A DNA stretch of 52,644 nt from an uncultured Lachnospiraceae bacterium (GTDB lineage Bacteria; Bacillota; Clostridia; Lachnospirales; Lachnospiraceae): assembly GCA_945919795.1 (NCBI GenBank), contig CAMEJJ010000022.1, positions 1 through 52,644 of the forward strand, in the 5' to 3' direction. Positions 51,954-52,644 of the stretch are shown in pieces (the stretch's first letter is position 1; every line of letters begins with the position of its first letter). The notes under the pieces were generated by a model. It was not told where the DNA came from and did not search any database. It saw only the letters and a list, made by a program, of their open reading frames with translations. Position numbers and translations under genes: made by a program.

Positions 51954-52391
51954 TTATTCAAGCCATTGAATAAATGCTGTTTTATCCATACTGTTATATC
52001 CTGCATTGCCATAAAAGTTTAATGTTGTTTCTTTCTTTGAACCTGTAAGCAACATCATTTTATAACAGTTTGCGTTTTCTGCTATGTTCTTTGCATAATT
52101 CAGGCATTCTGTTGCATACCCTTTTCCACGATAATCTGAATGTGTAACAACATTTTCAACAAACGCATAGGGTCTTATATTTCTTGTTAAATTAGGAATA
52201 ATCACACAGACACAAGAAGACACTATTTTCCCATCTATTTCTTTGACAATAATGTGATGATTTTTATCTTGTATAATCGTGTTCCAAGTGTTTTCCAAAT
52301 GCTCTGACATTTCTGGGATTGTTTCCTCATGCAAATGCAAATATAACTCTAATACTTTACTTAACTCGTTTTCATAAACTTCTCTAACCAT
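51954..52391 (-). CDS. GNAT family N-acetyltransferase
   Basis: 145 residues from ATG 52391, 7 nt after AGGAGA; the frame stays open another 243 bp upstream through repeat sequence that is not a real protein. The acetyl-CoA site is HSDYRGKGYATECLNYAKNIA, with VVTH before and MLLTGSKKETTLNFYGNAGY after. Substrate unknown. It opens the block that lies between the two tRNA-like repeats. Confidence 0.88.
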   Translation of the reverse strand: MVREVYENELSKVLELYLHLHEETIPEMSEHLENTWNTIIQDKNHHIIVKEIDGKIVSSCVCVIIPNLTRNIRPYAFVENVVTHSDYRGKGYATECLNYAKNIAENANCYKMMLLTGSKKETTLNFYGNAGYNSMDKTAFIQWLE

Positions 52392-52494
52392 TACAACATC
52401 TCCTTTTACATCAAAATAGCATACTTTCTGAAAAGCCTCAAGGCGCAAGGCCTTGTCCCTTCTCAAAAAACATGCTAGTCCCCAACTTTTACAA

Positions 52495-52537
52495 AATAAA
52501 AAATCCCAGAACACCCTGTTTACAAGAGTTTCCGGGA
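52495..52537 (-). terminator. Terminator in the repeat
   Basis: TCCCGGAA pairs with TTCTGGGA (one G-T) with an 18-nt loop, then TTTTTTATTTT on the minus strand. It follows the tRNA-like segment directly. Confidence 0.7.
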
Positions 52538-52573
52538 AATAAAAAAGAGCGCGAGACGGGGATCGAAGCAGAT
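52514..52573. repeat. tRNA-3'-end-like repeat, copy 2
   Basis: On the minus strand, TTCGATCCCCGTCTCGCGCTC (52567-52547) looks like the T-loop, T-stem 3' strand and acceptor 3' strand of a tRNA, but the 5' half of the tRNA is absent. Such truncated tRNA ends are typical of att sites left by site-specific integration. Direct repeat partner at 49725-49782. Confidence 0.5.
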
Positions 52574-52644
52574 GGGGTTTTAAAAACCCAGTAAAATCAA
52601 GCATTCTAGAGAAAGGAAAACACACTGTCTTCAAGGTGTCTTCA

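Noticed and set aside
52392-52634. N-terminal 81-residue extension of the last acetyltransferase
   Set aside because: Runs through a terminator and tRNA-like repeat; the AGGAGA ribosome site marks the ATG at 52391.
1-52644. CRISPR arrays, rRNA genes, complete tRNA genes, intact transposases or phage genes
   Set aside because: Looked for and not seen; only a truncated tRNA-like 3' end and short repeats were found.

Overview
The window looks like a low-to-mid GC Firmicute of the class Clostridia, most likely a Lachnospiraceae member. This is inferred from the 33-residue DUF4044-type microprotein, the PF06541 membrane protein, the VanW/VanZ proteins, the c-di-GMP genes with family-typical sensory domains, the NiCo riboswitch and the strong AGGAGG-type ribosome sites. 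Nothing in the sequence names a species. Almost all genes lie on the minus strand; the plus-strand ones are a nuclease (1.1 kb), mutS2 plus a two-component system (9.7-14.2 kb), a TPR-like gene (19.5 kb), HD-GYP, HD and PF06541 genes (24.0-26.5 kb) and a DUF3892 gene (36.3 kb).

Layout. 0-5.5 kb is accessory: two paralogous DUF4143-type ATPases, each with its own repeat-decorated promoter, a lone PD-(D/E)xK nuclease converging on a RAMA-domain remnant (probably the debris of a restriction-modification locus), a 20-codon tail of a lost RlmD-like gene, a Fic protein and an acetyltransferase. 5.6-14.2 kb is housekeeping: rlmD, yhaM, an HtrA-like protein that has lost two of three catalytic residues, and divergently mutS2 (apparently leaderless) with a two-component pair. 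14.5-19.5 kb is a minus-strand run: microprotein, VanW protein, AIR-synthase-like protein, Lrp regulator, aminotransferase, trmL. 20-23.6 kb holds an exonuclease, endonuclease III and a B12-binding radical SAM protein. 24-30.3 kb has a c-di-GMP phosphodiesterase (HD-GYP) and a GGDEF cyclase around an iron alcohol dehydrogenase. 30.5-38.8 kb has two riboswitch-controlled genes: a cation-diffusion facilitator behind a NiCo riboswitch with terminator, and a FAD oxidoreductase behind a guanine-type purine riboswitch with terminator. Between them lie a BMP-type lipoprotein with a chemoreceptor and a Cu/Zn SOD-like protein. 39-46.6 kb contains small membrane proteins, acetyltransferases and a radical SAM / HemW-like radical SAM / DUF6688 cluster with a duplicated leader. 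46.7-48.2 kb is an ECF sigma/anti-sigma pair. 49-52.6 kb is accessory again: SUKH-3 and DUF7660 immunity-type proteins and a NYN/PIN-like nuclease with a duplicated N-terminal module, bracketed by two degenerate copies of a tRNA-3'-end-like sequence.

The most unusual structure is a family of three very long palindromes (14274-14498, 26528-26792, 38837-39041). Their ~54-bp core is almost identical, while their outer arms differ completely between copies yet stay self-complementary within each copy, including compensatory base changes. All three sit at gene 3' ends. This is the best candidate here for an undescribed element.
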